A stretch of DNA of 64,000 nucleotides. Origin: Mycolicibacterium iranicum. Its GTDB lineage: Bacteria > Actinomycetota > Actinomycetes > Mycobacteriales > Mycobacteriaceae. The DNA is taken from positions 310,001-374,000 of the forward strand of contig NZ_JACHVU010000002.1 of NCBI RefSeq assembly GCF_014190915.1, written 5' to 3'. The notes under the pieces were generated by a model, which was given only the letters and a program-made list of their open reading frames with translations, ran no database searches and had not been told where the DNA came from. This document shows positions 36,349 through 47,000 of this stretch, piece after piece. Made by a program: the position numbers and the translations under genes. Every line of letters begins with the position of its first letter. Positions within the stretch are counted from its first letter, which is position 1.

Positions 36349-39300
36349 ATGGCCACCTCCGACGCACTGATCCTCGGTGAGGACTTCCTCAGCGAGCACT
36401 ACTTCACCACGGACGCGCGCTCACAGTCGTTCCAGGCCAAGGTGACCGAGCGCCGCAAAGGCTGGGACACCGAACGAGAGCAGGGCCAGCCCACGCCGCG
36501 GTCGCGCTACACCGAGGCCCGCGGCGACCTCGGCCGCGTGTTCATCGGCCTGGCCGAAAACGCCGACCCCGATGTCCTCGACGTGCTCTACGGCCGGCTG
36601 CGCGACGTCCTTGGCTACGACAACCCGGTCCGCTGGGAGACCCACCGCATCGGCGGCCGCGACGACGAACCCGGCCCGGCGCTGGCTGTGCGTACCCGCG
36701 GGCTGACCGGTCCGGCGCCGCTGGTGATCGTCGAGGCCCGCGGCGCGCTGGCGCTCGAGGATCTGCTCGCCAAGGACGAGAAGACGCTGCTGCGTACGTT
36801 TCGCACCGACGACGAGGAGATCGTCTCGGCCGCGCGGCTGCTCTCACACCTGTTCGTAGCCGACGACGGCCCGCAATTCGCCTTGGTGCTGGCCGGTGAA
36901 CTGGCGCTGATCACCGAACGGGAACGCTGGCCCGAAGGCCGCTATCTAGTGGTCAACCTGCAGCTGGTTGGCGAACGCAACGACGACAGGCGCGGCGGTG
37001 AAATCGACCACGCGCTGACCTGCCTGGCCGCCGACTCGCTCGCCCCCGACGCCGAGGGCAACCTGTGGTGGTCGACGGTCATCGACGAGTCGATAAAACA
37101 CACCGTGGGCGTGTCGGAGGATCTGCGCGAGGGTGTGCGGCTGTCCATCGAGATCATCGCCAACGAGGTGGTGTACCGCCGCGCGGAACAGGACCTGCCG
37201 CCGCTGCCCCCCGAGCAGGCCCAGCCGCTGGCTCGCCAGTCACTGCGGTTTCTGTACCGAATCCTGTTCCTGCTCTACGCCGAAGCCGCCCCCGAACTCG
37301 GGGTGCTGCCGGTCGGCGACCCCGCCTACGAACGTGGGTACAGCCTCGACCGGTTACGTGAGCTGACCCTTACCGAGCTGGTAACCCCGCGGGGGCGCAG
37401 CGGCACCCACCTCTACGAGTCGCTGCACGTGCTGTTCGGACTGGTGGACCGCGGCCACGACGGCAGCGGCGACGACCCGGCCGCCGCCGAGGGCCTGACG
37501 TTCCGGTCGCTGCGCGCCGACCTGTTCAAACCCGAGGCAACCGCGCTGATCGACGCGACAAAGCTCGGGAACGCCGCCCTGCAGCAGGTGTTCCGCCACC
37601 TGCTGCTGAGCAAGGAGGTCAGAGGCCGCGACCGCGGCTTCATCTCCTACGCCCAGTTGGGCATCAACCAGCTCGGCGCGGTGTACGAGGGCTTGATGAG
37701 CTACACCGGGTTTTTCGCCACCGAGGACCTCTACGAGGTCGCCAAGAACGGCGACGCGTCAAAGGGCTCGTGGGTGGTGCCGGCCACCCGCATCGACGGC
37801 ATCTCCGAGAACGACTTCGTGCGCACCCTCGACGAGGACACCAAGGAGAGCAAGCCGGTCGTTCACGAGCGGGGCACCTTCGTCTACCGGCTGGCCGGCC
37901 GCGAACGCCAGCAGTCGGCGTCGTACTACTCGCCCGAAGTGCTGACCCGCTTCGTCGTCGGTCAGGCGCTGGCCGAGCTGCTCGACCAGGACGGCCAGCG
38001 CACTTCCGCACGGGACATTCTCGAGTTGACGGTGTGCGAACCTGCCCTGGGCTCAGGGGCGTTCGCCGTCGAAGCGGTGCGCCAGCTGGCTGAGGAGTAC
38101 CTGTCGCGCCGCCAAGATGAACGGGGCGAACGCATCGACCCGGACCGGTATCCCAGCGAGCTGCAGCGGGTAAAAGCCTACATCGCGCTGCACCAGGTCT
38201 ACGGGGTCGACCTGAACGCCACGGCAGTGGAGTTCGCCGAGATTTCGTTGTGGTTGGCGACCATGGGTGAAGGTCTGGCAGCACCGTGGTTCGGCCTGCA
38301 CCTGCGGCGAGGCAACTCGCTGGTCGGAGCGCGGCGCGCGGTCATCACTGCCGCCTCGCTGCGCGAAAAAGGTTGGTTACGGGCCACTCCCGTCGAAGAG
38401 CCGCTTTCTACGCTCGGCGACGACCTCGCCAGCGGTGTGCACCACTTCTTGCTACCCACTGACGGCTGGGGCAGTACCGCCGACGCGAAGGAAGCGAAGG
38501 AACTCGCATCGGAAGCGCTGGAACGGGTCAAGGACTGGCGAAAGTCGCTGCGGCCGAAGCTGACCAAGACGCAAATCTCCACACTCGCCGCAATGGCACG
38601 CCGCACCGACAGGCTTTGGCAACTCGCGCTGCGGCGGCTGGAGATTGCCGAGTCGCAGATCCGCCGGCCCATCGACGTCTGGGGCGCCGCTGACCTGCCT
38701 GTCGGCGGCAAGGTCACCCGCGAGCAGATCGAGGAGTCACTGGCGGACGAGCGCGGCGCCTATCGGCGGCTACGGCGGGTAATGGATGCTTGGTGCGCGC
38801 TGTGGTTCTGGCCGTTAACCGATGAGATCGCGACTGTGAACGGGCAACTCGTCGGGCCACCAAGCGTGGATCAGTGGATAGAAGCACTGCAGCAACTGCT
38901 CGGTGTGGAGCTGAAGGTGCGTGCCCGCGACGCCGACCAACACAGCCTCATCGATATCAACGACTGGCATGACCTCGACGTCGCGGAGTCAAACGACCTC
39001 GCGTTCGCGCAGGCAAAAGGTCCCGCCGATGTACTCGCCGCTCACCCATGGCTGGTGGTCTGCGAACGCCTTGCCGAGCGGTACGGTTTCTTCCATTGGG
39101 AGTTGGACTTCCCGTCGGTATTTGCGCGCGGAGGCTTCGATCTGCAGGTGGGGAATCCGCCGTGGGTGCGCCCTGACTTCGACGAAACGTCAGCGCTAGC
39201 TGAGTTCGACGTTACTTGGGCGCTTGATACAAAGGTCACTCCTGATCAAGCTAGGTCTCGTAAGAAGTCGACGCTCAGTATGGACCGCGCGAACAGTTTT

Positions 39301-41016
39301 TTTGCCGACGAACTAACAGCCGCTGTCGGAACTCGCGCCTTCCTGTCTGACGCCGGCAACTACCCGCATCTCACAGGGCTCAGGGCAGATTTATATCGGT
39401 GCTTCATGGAGCAGACTTGGCGAAATATGTCTTCGGCGGGGACGATATCGCTGATGCATCCAGAAACTCATTTTACCGACGAAAAGGCTGCAATTCTAAG
39501 AGGCGCTACGTACCGCCGCCTGCGGCGCCACTGGCAGTTCGTCAATGAGTTGCAATTTTTCGAGATCGATCATCACGTCTCTTACGGCGTCCACGTGTAC
39601 GGGCGCCCGCAGGACCCGAAATTCCTCAACGGGTCTTCTCTTTATCACCCCGATACAGTGGTCCGGTCATTAACTCACGATGGGAGTGGCGCTGAGCCGG
39701 GTATCAAGGATGCACAGGGTAAGTGGGATCTTCGTCCGCACCGCAGCAGAATCCTGGTAGCCAATACACAAACGCTTCGCGTATGGCACGAGCTTATCGA
39801 GGAGACGACGACGCCGACTTCCCAGTCTAGGATGTTATACACGGTAAATAAAGCATCCGCTCTGGTCCAAGAGAAAGTTGCGACCGCTTCGCGGTTGAAA
39901 CAGTACGACCTTGAGTTCTTTCTTGGGCTTGACGAGACGCTCTATCGCAGAACTGGCGTGATAACTGTGGACTGGGGCAGACCGGCCTCCTGGGATGGTG
40001 TGATCCTGCAGGGACCGAATTTTCATATTGGGTCGTCGTTCAACAAGTACCCAAACGAGTCGATGGCAAACAATTTGGACTATTCACCAGTTGATCTAGA
40101 GGCCCTCGGGCCTAACGAGATTCCGGTTACCGCATATAAGCCCGGCTCACAACGACATGCTTTTGACCGGGCGAACCCACGACTGCGATCTGACGACATG
40201 ACGCCTTTGCGGGACTTCTACCGCGTCTTGTGGCGCAGTATGGCGGCCACCACCGGAGAACGAACTCTGATCCCGTGCATTGTGCCGCCGGGGACATCGA
40301 ATCTGAAACAGAACAGCTATGGGCTTGCTTCCATAAGAAGAGGGCCAGCGGCACTCGGGTTGGCAGTGGCAACCCTCTCGTCATTAGTCGCAGATTTCAT
40401 GGTTCGTGCTACACCAAAATCGAGCATTCCTCGCAGCGTTGTCGAGCGCCTACCAACCATCGACCTTGACCATAAGTTGGCCCCTTTGCTGTCACACCGG
40501 AGCATGCGACTGAACTGCTTAACATCCGCATACTCGCAGCTTTGGGCAGACGTCGCGCCAACTCTTGTGTCATCCGACTCCTGGGTCGGCGGGCTTGATT
40601 ATGCTGGTCGACCACCGCTAGCGCCCGTTGTGATGAGCTGGGACAGTTCCACGCCCCTTCGCCGCGCAAGCGACCGACGCCAAGCCCTGGTGGAGATCGA
40701 TGCCCTAGTTGCCCTTGGGCTTGGCTTGACCGCTGACGAGTTGTGCACGGTGTATCGCACCCAGTTCCCCGTGCTCTACGGCTATGACCGTTACACCTAC
40801 CTCTATGACGCGAACGGCCGCCTGGTGCCGCAGGAGGTCCTCAAAGTATGGCGCAGCAAGGGGGACAACCTGAGCGTCGAAGAACGCACCGCAACGAACC
40901 AAGCCGGTAACACCTACACCTACGAACCGCCGTTCCAGTTCCTCGACCGCGAGGCCGACATGCGCGCCGCCTACGCCGAGTTCGAACGACGGCTCGCCGC
41001 AACAGGTTCGGTCTGA
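36349..41016 (+). CDS. Large N6-adenine DNA methyltransferase (Eco57I/DrmMI-like, 1555 residues)
   Basis: The SAM-binding motif EPALGSGAFAVEAV lies near residue 564 and the catalytic NPPW (VGNPPWVRP) near 935, the layout of type IIG and DrmMI gamma-class adenine methyltransferases. The enzyme should methylate host DNA to mark it as self. The 540-residue N-terminal part includes a weak nuclease-like LVIVEARG, with the expected Lys replaced by Arg, so endonuclease activity is doubtful. The target-recognition region (about 39180-40600) is visibly AT-rich compared with the rest, which suggests a swapped specificity segment. AAAGGATC precedes ATG 36349. Its stop is three bases from the next GTG. 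Confidence 0.9.
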   Translation: MATSDALILGEDFLSEHYFTTDARSQSFQAKVTERRKGWDTEREQGQPTPRSRYTEARGDLGRVFIGLAENADPDVLDVLYGRLRDVLGYDNPVRWETHRIGGRDDEPGPALAVRTRGLTGPAPLVIVEARGALALEDLLAKDEKTLLRTFRTDDEEIVSAARLLSHLFVADDGPQFALVLAGELALITERERWPEGRYLVVNLQLVGERNDDRRGGEIDHALTCLAADSLAPDAEGNLWWSTVIDESIKHTVGVSEDLREGVRLSIEIIANEVVYRRAEQDLPPLPPEQAQPLARQSLRFLYRILFLLYAEAAPELGVLPVGDPAYERGYSLDRLRELTLTELVTPRGRSGTHLYESLHVLFGLVDRGHDGSGDDPAAAEGLTFRSLRADLFKPEATALIDATKLGNAALQQVFRHLLLSKEVRGRDRGFISYAQLGINQLGAVYEGLMSYTGFFATEDLYEVAKNGDASKGSWVVPATRIDGISENDFVRTLDEDTKESKPVVHERGTFVYRLAGRERQQSASYYSPEVLTRFVVGQALAELLDQDGQRTSARDILELTVCEPALGSGAFAVEAVRQLAEEYLSRRQDERGERIDPDRYPSELQRVKAYIALHQVYGVDLNATAVEFAEISLWLATMGEGLAAPWFGLHLRRGNSLVGARRAVITAASLREKGWLRATPVEEPLSTLGDDLASGVHHFLLPTDGWGSTADAKEAKELASEALERVKDWRKSLRPKLTKTQISTLAAMARRTDRLWQLALRRLEIAESQIRRPIDVWGAADLPVGGKVTREQIEESLADERGAYRRLRRVMDAWCALWFWPLTDEIATVNGQLVGPPSVDQWIEALQQLLGVELKVRARDADQHSLIDINDWHDLDVAESNDLAFAQAKGPADVLAAHPWLVVCERLAERYGFFHWELDFPSVFARGGFDLQVGNPPWVRPDFDETSALAEFDVTWALDTKVTPDQARSRKKSTLSMDRANSFFADELTAAVGTRAFLSDAGNYPHLTGLRADLYRCFMEQTWRNMSSAGTISLMHPETHFTDEKAAILRGATYRRLRRHWQFVNELQFFEIDHHVSYGVHVYGRPQDPKFLNGSSLYHPDTVVRSLTHDGSGAEPGIKDAQGKWDLRPHRSRILVANTQTLRVWHELIEETTTPTSQSRMLYTVNKASALVQEKVATASRLKQYDLEFFLGLDETLYRRTGVITVDWGRPASWDGVILQGPNFHIGSSFNKYPNESMANNLDYSPVDLEALGPNEIPVTAYKPGSQRHAFDRANPRLRSDDMTPLRDFYRVLWRSMAATTGERTLIPCIVPPGTSNLKQNSYGLASIRRGPAALGLAVATLSSLVADFMVRATPKSSIPRSVVERLPTIDLDHKLAPLLSHRSMRLNCLTSAYSQLWADVAPTLVSSDSWVGGLDYAGRPPLAPVVMSWDSSTPLRRASDRRQALVEIDALVALGLGLTADELCTVYRTQFPVLYGYDRYTYLYDANGRLVPQEVLKVWRSKGDNLSVEERTATNQAGNTYTYEPPFQFLDREADMRAAYAEFERRLAATGSV

Positions 41017-41018
41017 CC

Positions 41019-44000
41019 GTGGCGGAGCTGCTTCCCCTGGCCCAAGCCGATGCGATCTCCCACAGCCTGCTCGACTACCTAGGCACCACGTTCGCCCTCG
41101 CCGACCCCGACGCGCGCCGTGTGCTCGCCGAGTTCCTGCAGCACCCCGAGACCGGCATGTTCCGCGGACCCTTCGTGCGCGTTCGGCTTCCGTTCCGACC
41201 TGCTGCCGAAGGCTGGCGCGAGCACCTCGAGTGGTACGAGGGCTTCTCGCCCTACGGACACCAAGCCGCCGCGTTCGCTCGCCTCAGCAGCTACCGGCTG
41301 ACCCCCGAGCGGCCCCGCCCGCAGCCCACTCTCGTGACAACCGGCACCGGATCCGGCAAGACCGAGGCGTTCCTCTACCCAATCCTCGATCACGTCCAGC
41401 GCGCCAAACGCGACGGCGTGACCGGCATGAAGGCGCTCATCCTCTACCCGATGAACGCGCTGGCCAACGACCAGGCGCTGCGACTGACCAGCCTGCTCAC
41501 CGAACACGCCGCCCTGGCCGGGGTGACCGCCGCCCTCTATACCGGTGAGGCCGGCCCGCAGCGCACCAAGGTCACCGCCGACGGACTCATCACTGACCGC
41601 GCCGTCATCCGCGACCTTGCCCCCGACATCCTGCTCACCAACTACAAGATGCTCGACCAACTGCTGCTGCGCCCCGCCGACGCCGACCTCTGGCGCCAAA
41701 GTGCGCACAGTCTGCAGTATCTGGTGCTCGACGAGTTCCACACCTACGACGGCGCTCAGGGCACCGACGTGTCGATGCTGCTGCGCCGCCTCGGTCTCAC
41801 CCTGAAAAGCCACTGGGTACCCGGCGGTCCCGCCCTGACCGACGAGGACTGGCAGCGCCCGCTGGGCCGCATCACCCCCGTCGCGACCTCCGCCACGCTT
41901 GGAGACGGCGGTGACCCTACGGCGATGCTCGACTTCGCCGCGACGGTGTTCGGCGACACCTTCACCCCCGAAGCCGTGATCACCGAATCACGCCTCACCG
42001 TGGCCGAATGGGCAGGCGACGCCGCCGCACGACTGCGGGCCACCGGGTGGCAGCCCGCCGACCTTGACGAGAACCGAATTACCGACGTCGCCGAAGCGAT
42101 TCCCCCGCAGGCAAATCCGTCGGTGCGCGCGCTGGTGGTCCTGTGCGGCCTCTACGACGGCGGTGACGACACCGCGCTGACGTCGGCGATGACCGACAAC
42201 AGCCCCTTGGTGCTCGACCTGGTCAAGGCGCACCCGGTGTTCGGCCAGCTCGCCGAGAGGGCCTCCGCGGCCACCGCCATCGACGAGCTGAGCCGCACGC
42301 TCTTCGCCCCCGTCCGCGACGACCCGGACGACATCGCCCGCAGACAGGCAGTCACCACCGCACTCGTCGACACCCTCAGCCATGTCCGCGCCCGCCACGG
42401 CCGGAGCGCCCTGTCGGTCGACGTGCACCTTTGGATCCGCGAGCTGACCCGTATAGCCCGCGCCGCGACCGGGTCGCCGCACTTCATCTGGGAGGACGAC
42501 GGCGTCCACATCGGCGAAACCGACCACGCTGCAGCCTATCTGCCCGCCCTGTACTGCCGGCACTGCAACCGTTCGGGCTGGGCCGTCACGCTGGCCCCGA
42601 CCGGGTGGGACTTCGACGCCGACGACACCACCATCCGGCGGCGCAAGCTGCGCAACGACGACCGCTTCCGCGCCCTCATCCACGCCCCGGTCGAGGCCGA
42701 CAAGTACGCCCCCGCCGACGAGGACGCCCACCGCAACGCGCCGTCACGGTTGGGCTGGCTGATGGTGACCGAACGCCACATCACCTTCACCATGCCTGCG
42801 GAGGACAAGCTCGCCGAGGGCGCCGCGCTGCCGGTCCTGGTGCATAGTTCCGATACCGCCGGCGACGATTCGGTCAACGACACCTGCCCGTCCTGTCGGC
42901 AACGGGACGGTATCCGCTTCCTCGGCTCGGCGATCGCCACCATGCTCTCGGTGTCGCTGTCCACCCTGTTCGGCACCCCCGACCTCGACGCCGCCGAGAA
43001 ACGCGCACTGGTGTTTACCGACAGTGTGCAGGACGCCGCGCACCGCGCCGGATTCGTGCAAGCCCGCTCCCACGCCCTGACCCTGCGCACCCTGGCCCGG
43101 CAGGCGCTCGACCGCGGCGAGACCGACCTGGCCTCACTGGCGCACCGGATGATCGACCTCGCGGGTAACGATCCCGGCGCGCGCTACCGGCTGCTTCCTC
43201 CCGAACTTGCTGAGCGCGAAGCATTTTCGTCGTTCTGGCAACCGCGCACCGTGTCGGCCAAGACCCGCAACCTGGTGCGCCGCCGGCTGCTGCTCGACGT
43301 CCAACTCGAATTCGGTCTGCGTGCCGGAGTGGGCCGCACCCTGGAAACGACCGGCAGCGCCGTCGCGCACGTCGACGTTGCCGCATCGGTGCTGCGCGCC
43401 TGCGCCGCCGAAGCCCTGCAGGCCGCGCAGATCCAGCTGAGCTTCGACGAGTTCGACGACACCGCCTTGACCGCCTGGGTGCGCGGCGTGCTGGAACGGA
43501 TGCGCACCCGCGGCGCGGTGGAGCACGAGTGGTTCGACAAGTTCCGCCGCGAGGACGGTAACCGGTGGTGGGTCACCGGCGGGCGGCGCCGCGACCAGGG
43601 CATGCCTGGCTTCGGGAAGGGCAACTCGGCGCCGGGGTTCCCGGTGTTGGGCGGCTCGGCGCGCGACACCGATCTGGAACCCGTGAGTGCCGCGCGGGGT
43701 TGGTACCCCGCATGGACCGCCAAGGTCCTGGGCGTCGGCACCGGTGAGGCGGCGGTGCTGTCGCGGCTGCTGTTCACCCGGCTGCGGGCCCGCGAGATTC
43801 TCGGCGAGGTCGTCACTGCCTCCGGCGGGCAGACCTTCCACCTGCCCGCCAGTGCCGTGGTTGCCCGCGTGGTCGACGACGCGGAGATCGAGTCCGACGC
43901 GATCTCGCTGATCTGCGACACCTGCCGCAACACAGTGCACAGCTACCCCGAGACCATCGGCCAACTCGACACCGCACCGTGTCTGGTGGCCCGGTGCGTG

Positions 44001-47000
44001 GGCACCATGCGCCGCCAGCGCGTCGAGAACAACTTCTACCGCCAGATGTACGCGGCCACCGATATTCGCCGCGTCGTCTCCCGCGAACACACCAGTCTGC
44101 TGCCGTCGGAGACCCGGTTGCTCTACGAATCGCAGTTCAAACAGACCGATCCGCCGCCGGACGCACCCAACGTGCTGGTGGCCACCCCCACGTTGGAGAT
44201 GGGTATCGACATCGGTGACCTGTCGGCGGTCACGCTGTCCTCGCTGCCGCGGTCAGTGGCGTCCTACCTGCAGCGCGTCGGCCGGGCCGGCCGGTTGACA
44301 GGCAACGCCCTGGCCCTGGCGTTCGTCACCGGCCGCGGTGATCAACTCCCTCGGTTCAACCATCCCGGCCGGATCATCAACGGCTCTGTCCGGCCGCCGG
44401 CGACCTACCTCGACGCCGAGGAGATCCTGCGCCGGCAGTTCACCGCATCGGTCGCCGACGTACTCGCCCGCCGCCCGGGCGCCCCGCATCCGCGCAACAC
44501 CCCGGAGGCGTTGCGCGCCACCACCGCCGGAAGCTACCTGGGCGCGCTCATCACCGAAGCCGAGACCCGCTGCGAGGAGCTGGTCGACAGCTTCTTGTCC
44601 GGTATGCCGCCGTTGGACAACGACGTCGTTGCGCGGCTGCGCCGCTTCCCCCGACCCGGCGCCAACGGCGTCGGAACCAGCGAGTTCGCCGTGCGCTGCC
44701 ACGTCGCCAGCCAGGTGTGGAACCGGCGCATCGAAACCCTGACCCACCGCAAGACCGCCGCCGAGAAGGCGCTGCCGACCCTGCTCGAACGCGCCACCTC
44801 GCCAGCGGCGACGGACGACGACAAACGCGAACTACGCACCGCGCAGGCATCGGTACGGCTCATCGGCAAACAGCTGGCCAACCTGCGCTCGGAATACTGG
44901 ATCAGCGCGCTGGAATCATTCGGCCTCTTGCCCAACTACACCCTGCTCGACGACTCCGTCACGCTGTCGGTGTCGGTGAACTGGCAGAACCCTGAAACCC
45001 AGGAATACGAACATTCCGAGTTCGAGCTCACCCGCGGCTCGGCCCAAGCGCTGCGCGACTTCGCCCCCGGATCCACCTTCTACTCCAACGGTTTCGCGAT
45101 CGCCATCGACGCGATCGACCTCGGCCCCGAAGGCGACCAGGTCGGCTCCTGGGCGTGCTGCCCGCGCTGCGGGTACGTCCGAGAGCTCGAGGCCCACGGC
45201 ACCGACACCCCCACCCATTGCCCGCGCTGCGGCTCCCACGGCATCGCCGACATCAGCCAGCGCCTGCCCGTCGCCGAACTGACCAGCGTGTCGGCCATCA
45301 TCCGCCGCGAGGAAGCCACCATCGACGACGGCTCCGACGAACGCGCCCGCGAACGCTTCACCGTGCAGTCCCTGGCCGACATCGACCACGCCCACGTCAC
45401 CAAACACTGGTACGTGCAGTCGCACGGCTTCGGCGCCAAGCATTTGCGCAACGTGACGATCCGCTGGGTCAACCTGGGCCGCAGCGGGGTTGGCGGCGCC
45501 AAACGGGTCATCAGCGGCGACGAGGTCGACGCCGCGTTGTTCCGGGTGTGCTCGGAGTGCGGCAAGCTCGACACCGCCAGCGGGTCCAACCACCGGCGCG
45601 AACACCGGCCCTGGTGCTCGCGGCGGTCCTCCCACGAGGAATCGGCCACCGAGCTGGCGTTGGCGCGGCGCCTAACCACCGAGGGGCTAGTACTTCGCCT
45701 GCCGCAGTCGATCACCCTCGGCGACGCGTTCGCGATCCCGTCGCTGTCGGCCGCGGTGCTGCTCGGATTACGCGAACAGATCGGCGGCGACCCCGACCAC
45801 CTGCAGATCATCACGATCGTCGACCCCGCGCCCAGCGGCAACACCGAACACGCCCTGCTGCTGCACGACGTGGTGCCCGGCGGCACCGGCTACCTCACCG
45901 ACTTCACCGACCCGACCACGGTATGGGACCTGCTGCACCGCGCCTGGACGATCCTGCGCGACTGCGAGTGCCGCCACGACGGCCGGTTGGCCTGCGAACG
46001 CTGCCTGCTGCCGTTCGCCGCCCCCGCCGACGTCACCCACACCTCACGCTCGGTGGCCGAACGTCATCTCGCCGGCCTGCTGATCGGACGCGACCCTAAA
46101 CCCGGCGAGGACGCCGAGGTGCCGGACGCGATGCCGTGGACGCTAACCACCGAGGAACCCGGCATCAACGACCCGGAATCTAACCTGGAGAAACGGTTCC
46201 GCGTCGTGCTCGCTAAACGGCTCAAGGCACTCGGAGCCGCGATCACCGAGAAGCCCACCGACAGCGGCGTCGCCTGGGACATCGCGCTGGGCTCCACCCA
46301 CCGCTGGACCTTGCGTCCCCAGGAGTACGTGCTGGGCTGCCAACCCGACTTCATCCTCACCTACGCCGGGGGCGGGATCGCGCCGACGGCGATCTTTACC
46401 GACGGCTGGCTGTACCACGCCTCCCCGTCCCACAACCGCCTCGCCGACGACGCGGAGAAGCGCCGCAATCTGCGCGACGCCGGATACCAGGTCATCGGCG
46501 TCACCCATGACGACGTCAACGACACACCCCTGATGTCGCCGGCGTTGCGCACTGACGTGCAGGCCGCACTGCTCACCACCGCAGGCGACCAATTGTCCCG
46601 GGGAATGGTCGATTTGGCGTTCGGCACCGCGATCGACCTGCTCGTCGCGTGGATCCAGCAGCCGCAGCGCGACGCCCGCCAGCGACTCGCGAACTGGCTG
46701 CCGGCGATGGGCCTGCTCAGCACAATGCAGACCGGCACCCGCACCACCGACACCGAGCCCCTGACCACGCTGGCCCTACAGGCGCTCGACGGCGGACCCG
46801 TCGCGAACCCGTCGGGCAACACGTCGGTGTGGTCATTCGGCGGCTTCGCGTTCGCAGTTCGTATGACCGGTCAACCGTATTCAGCCGAAGCCGCGATCGT
46901 CGTCGACGACAACGACGCCGCACTGCACAGCGACAGCAGGGACGCGTGGCGGGAATGGCTGCGCTGGTCAAACCTGCTGAACTTCCGGTCGGTGCCGCCC

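Noticed and set aside
36349..37000. Active N-terminal restriction endonuclease in the methyltransferase
   Set aside because: The only candidate, VIVEARG, lacks the catalytic Lys and no convincing upstream Asp motif is placed correctly.
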